Shown here: positions 7,203-7,721 of the stretch, piece by piece
How the letters are laid out: the number at the start of each line of letters is the position of its first letter
Numbering within the stretch: position 1 is the stretch's first letter
From: Microbacteriaceae bacterium
GTDB lineage: Bacteria; Actinomycetota; Actinomycetes; Actinomycetales; Microbacteriaceae
Assembly (NCBI GenBank): GCA_012511645.1
Contig: JAAZFP010000301.1
Location: 1-7,721, forward strand
Length of the DNA: 7,721 bases
Direction: 5' to 3'
The notes under the pieces: generated by a model
Databases searched by the model: none
Seen by the model: the letters and a program-made list of their open reading frames with translations, nothing else
Told to the model about the DNA's origin: nothing
Translations under genes and position numbers: made by a program

Positions 7203-7721
7203 ATGACCTCGCTCGAAGACCCCCGCACACTGCATGAATCGCCACCATTGCCCGATCAAGAGCAGACGCAGCCCGGACTCACGGATCACATGCAGCCCTC
7301 TCCGGATCACGGAGAGGAAAGCTATGTCGGTCATGGCCGACTGGTGGGCAGGCGTGCACTGATTACTGGCGGTGACTCTGGCATCGGCCGGGCGGTTGCC
7401 ATCGCCTATGCAAGGGAGGGCGCAGATCTCTCTATCTCCTATCTGCCTCAGGAACAGGAGGACGCAGAACGCACCGCGACCCTTGTTCGAGACGCTGGTC
7501 GCGAATGTGTTCTTCTCCCCGGTGACATTCGCGAAGAATCGACCTGCATCTCGCTCATTGATGACACAGTCTTCAGTCTTGGCGGCATTGACCTCTTAGT
7601 GCTGAATGCCGGCGTGCAACATCGACGCGATCCAGCCGCGCAAATTGATCGCGCGAGCATCATGGAGGTGTTTGAGACGAATCTCGTCGCACCGTTGCTG
7701 CTCATGCGCGAAGCTGCATCA
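7203..7721 (+). CDS. Short-chain dehydrogenase/reductase, YhdF/YdaD/YghA-like, 3'-truncated by window edge
   Basis: This is an NAD(P)-dependent oxidoreductase of the classical SDR superfamily, probably soluble and cytoplasmic. The 173 visible codons are open to the last base; family members usually have about 285-300 residues, so the catalytic Tyr-x3-Lys is off-window. The ATG at 7203 has AAAGG eight bases upstream. Residues 1-45 form a Pro/Gln-rich N-terminal extension with DHGEESYVGHGRLVGRRA, a hallmark of the subfamily that includes Bacillus general stress protein 39 and E. coli YghA. The cofactor loop is TGGDSGIG (55-62). YLPQEQEDA (80-88) follows the second beta strand, the acidic GDI lies at 107-109, and the NAG motif reads LNAG (134-137) with EVFETNL following. 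The substrate of this subfamily is poorly defined; annotations as glucose or aldehyde reductase are weak. A stress role is inferred from the family only, and no sigma-B-type promoter is visible. It contains one rare TTA leucine codon (residue 132). Confidence 0.92.
   Translation, partial: MTSLEDPRTLHESPPLPDQEQTQPGLTDHMQPSPDHGEESYVGHGRLVGRRALITGGDSGIGRAVAIAYAREGADLSISYLPQEQEDAERTATLVRDAGRECVLLPGDIREESTCISLIDDTVFSLGGIDLLVLNAGVQHRRDPAAQIDRASIMEVFETNLVAPLLLMREAAS

Noticed and set aside
6998..7237. A possible 79-codon gene in the SulP/SDR intergenic region
   Set aside because: It overlaps the well-supported SDR start in another frame, has no clear ribosome site and no recognisable sequence.
1..7721. 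Mobile elements, CRISPR arrays, tRNA/rRNA genes or a novel defence or biosynthetic system
   Set aside because: Coding sequence fills nearly the whole window, with housekeeping or common families. I saw no terminal inverted repeats, spaced direct repeats, transposase or integrase motifs, or RNA-gene signatures.

Overview
The window reads as ordinary chromosomal sequence from a high-GC Gram-positive bacterium. Base composition is around 60 % G+C, codons are biased to G/C in the third position, two of the three visible starts are GTG, and the GltB/GltD sequences look most like those of Micrococcales (Microbacteriaceae-like). The taxonomic placement is inferred from recalled family sequences, not from a search.

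Layout: positions 1-3843 (+) hold most of gltB, the large subunit of NADPH-dependent glutamate synthase, with its 5' end outside the window. It overlaps gltD (3836-5416, +), the small subunit, by 8 bp, which suggests an operon with translational coupling. Together they encode GOGAT, which turns glutamine plus 2-oxoglutarate into two glutamates. Convergent to gltD, after a gap of only 31 bp holding a possible weak hairpin, is a SulP-family anion transporter with a C-terminal STAS domain (5448-6932, -). A 270-bp divergent intergenic region (6933-7202) carries a plausible leaderless promoter for the transporter and small inverted repeats of unknown role. On its other side starts a short-chain dehydrogenase/reductase of the YhdF/YdaD/YghA-like subfamily (7203 to window end, +), truncated by the window edge.

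The genes fall into three apparent transcription units: nitrogen assimilation, anion transport, and a redox or stress-type SDR. Nothing in the sequence ties the last two to gltBD. I found no mobile element, CRISPR array, tRNA/rRNA gene or convincing new system. The points worth a second look are local: a lost conserved tryptophan in GltB, hydrophilic insertions in GltD, and the start-site architecture of the transporter.
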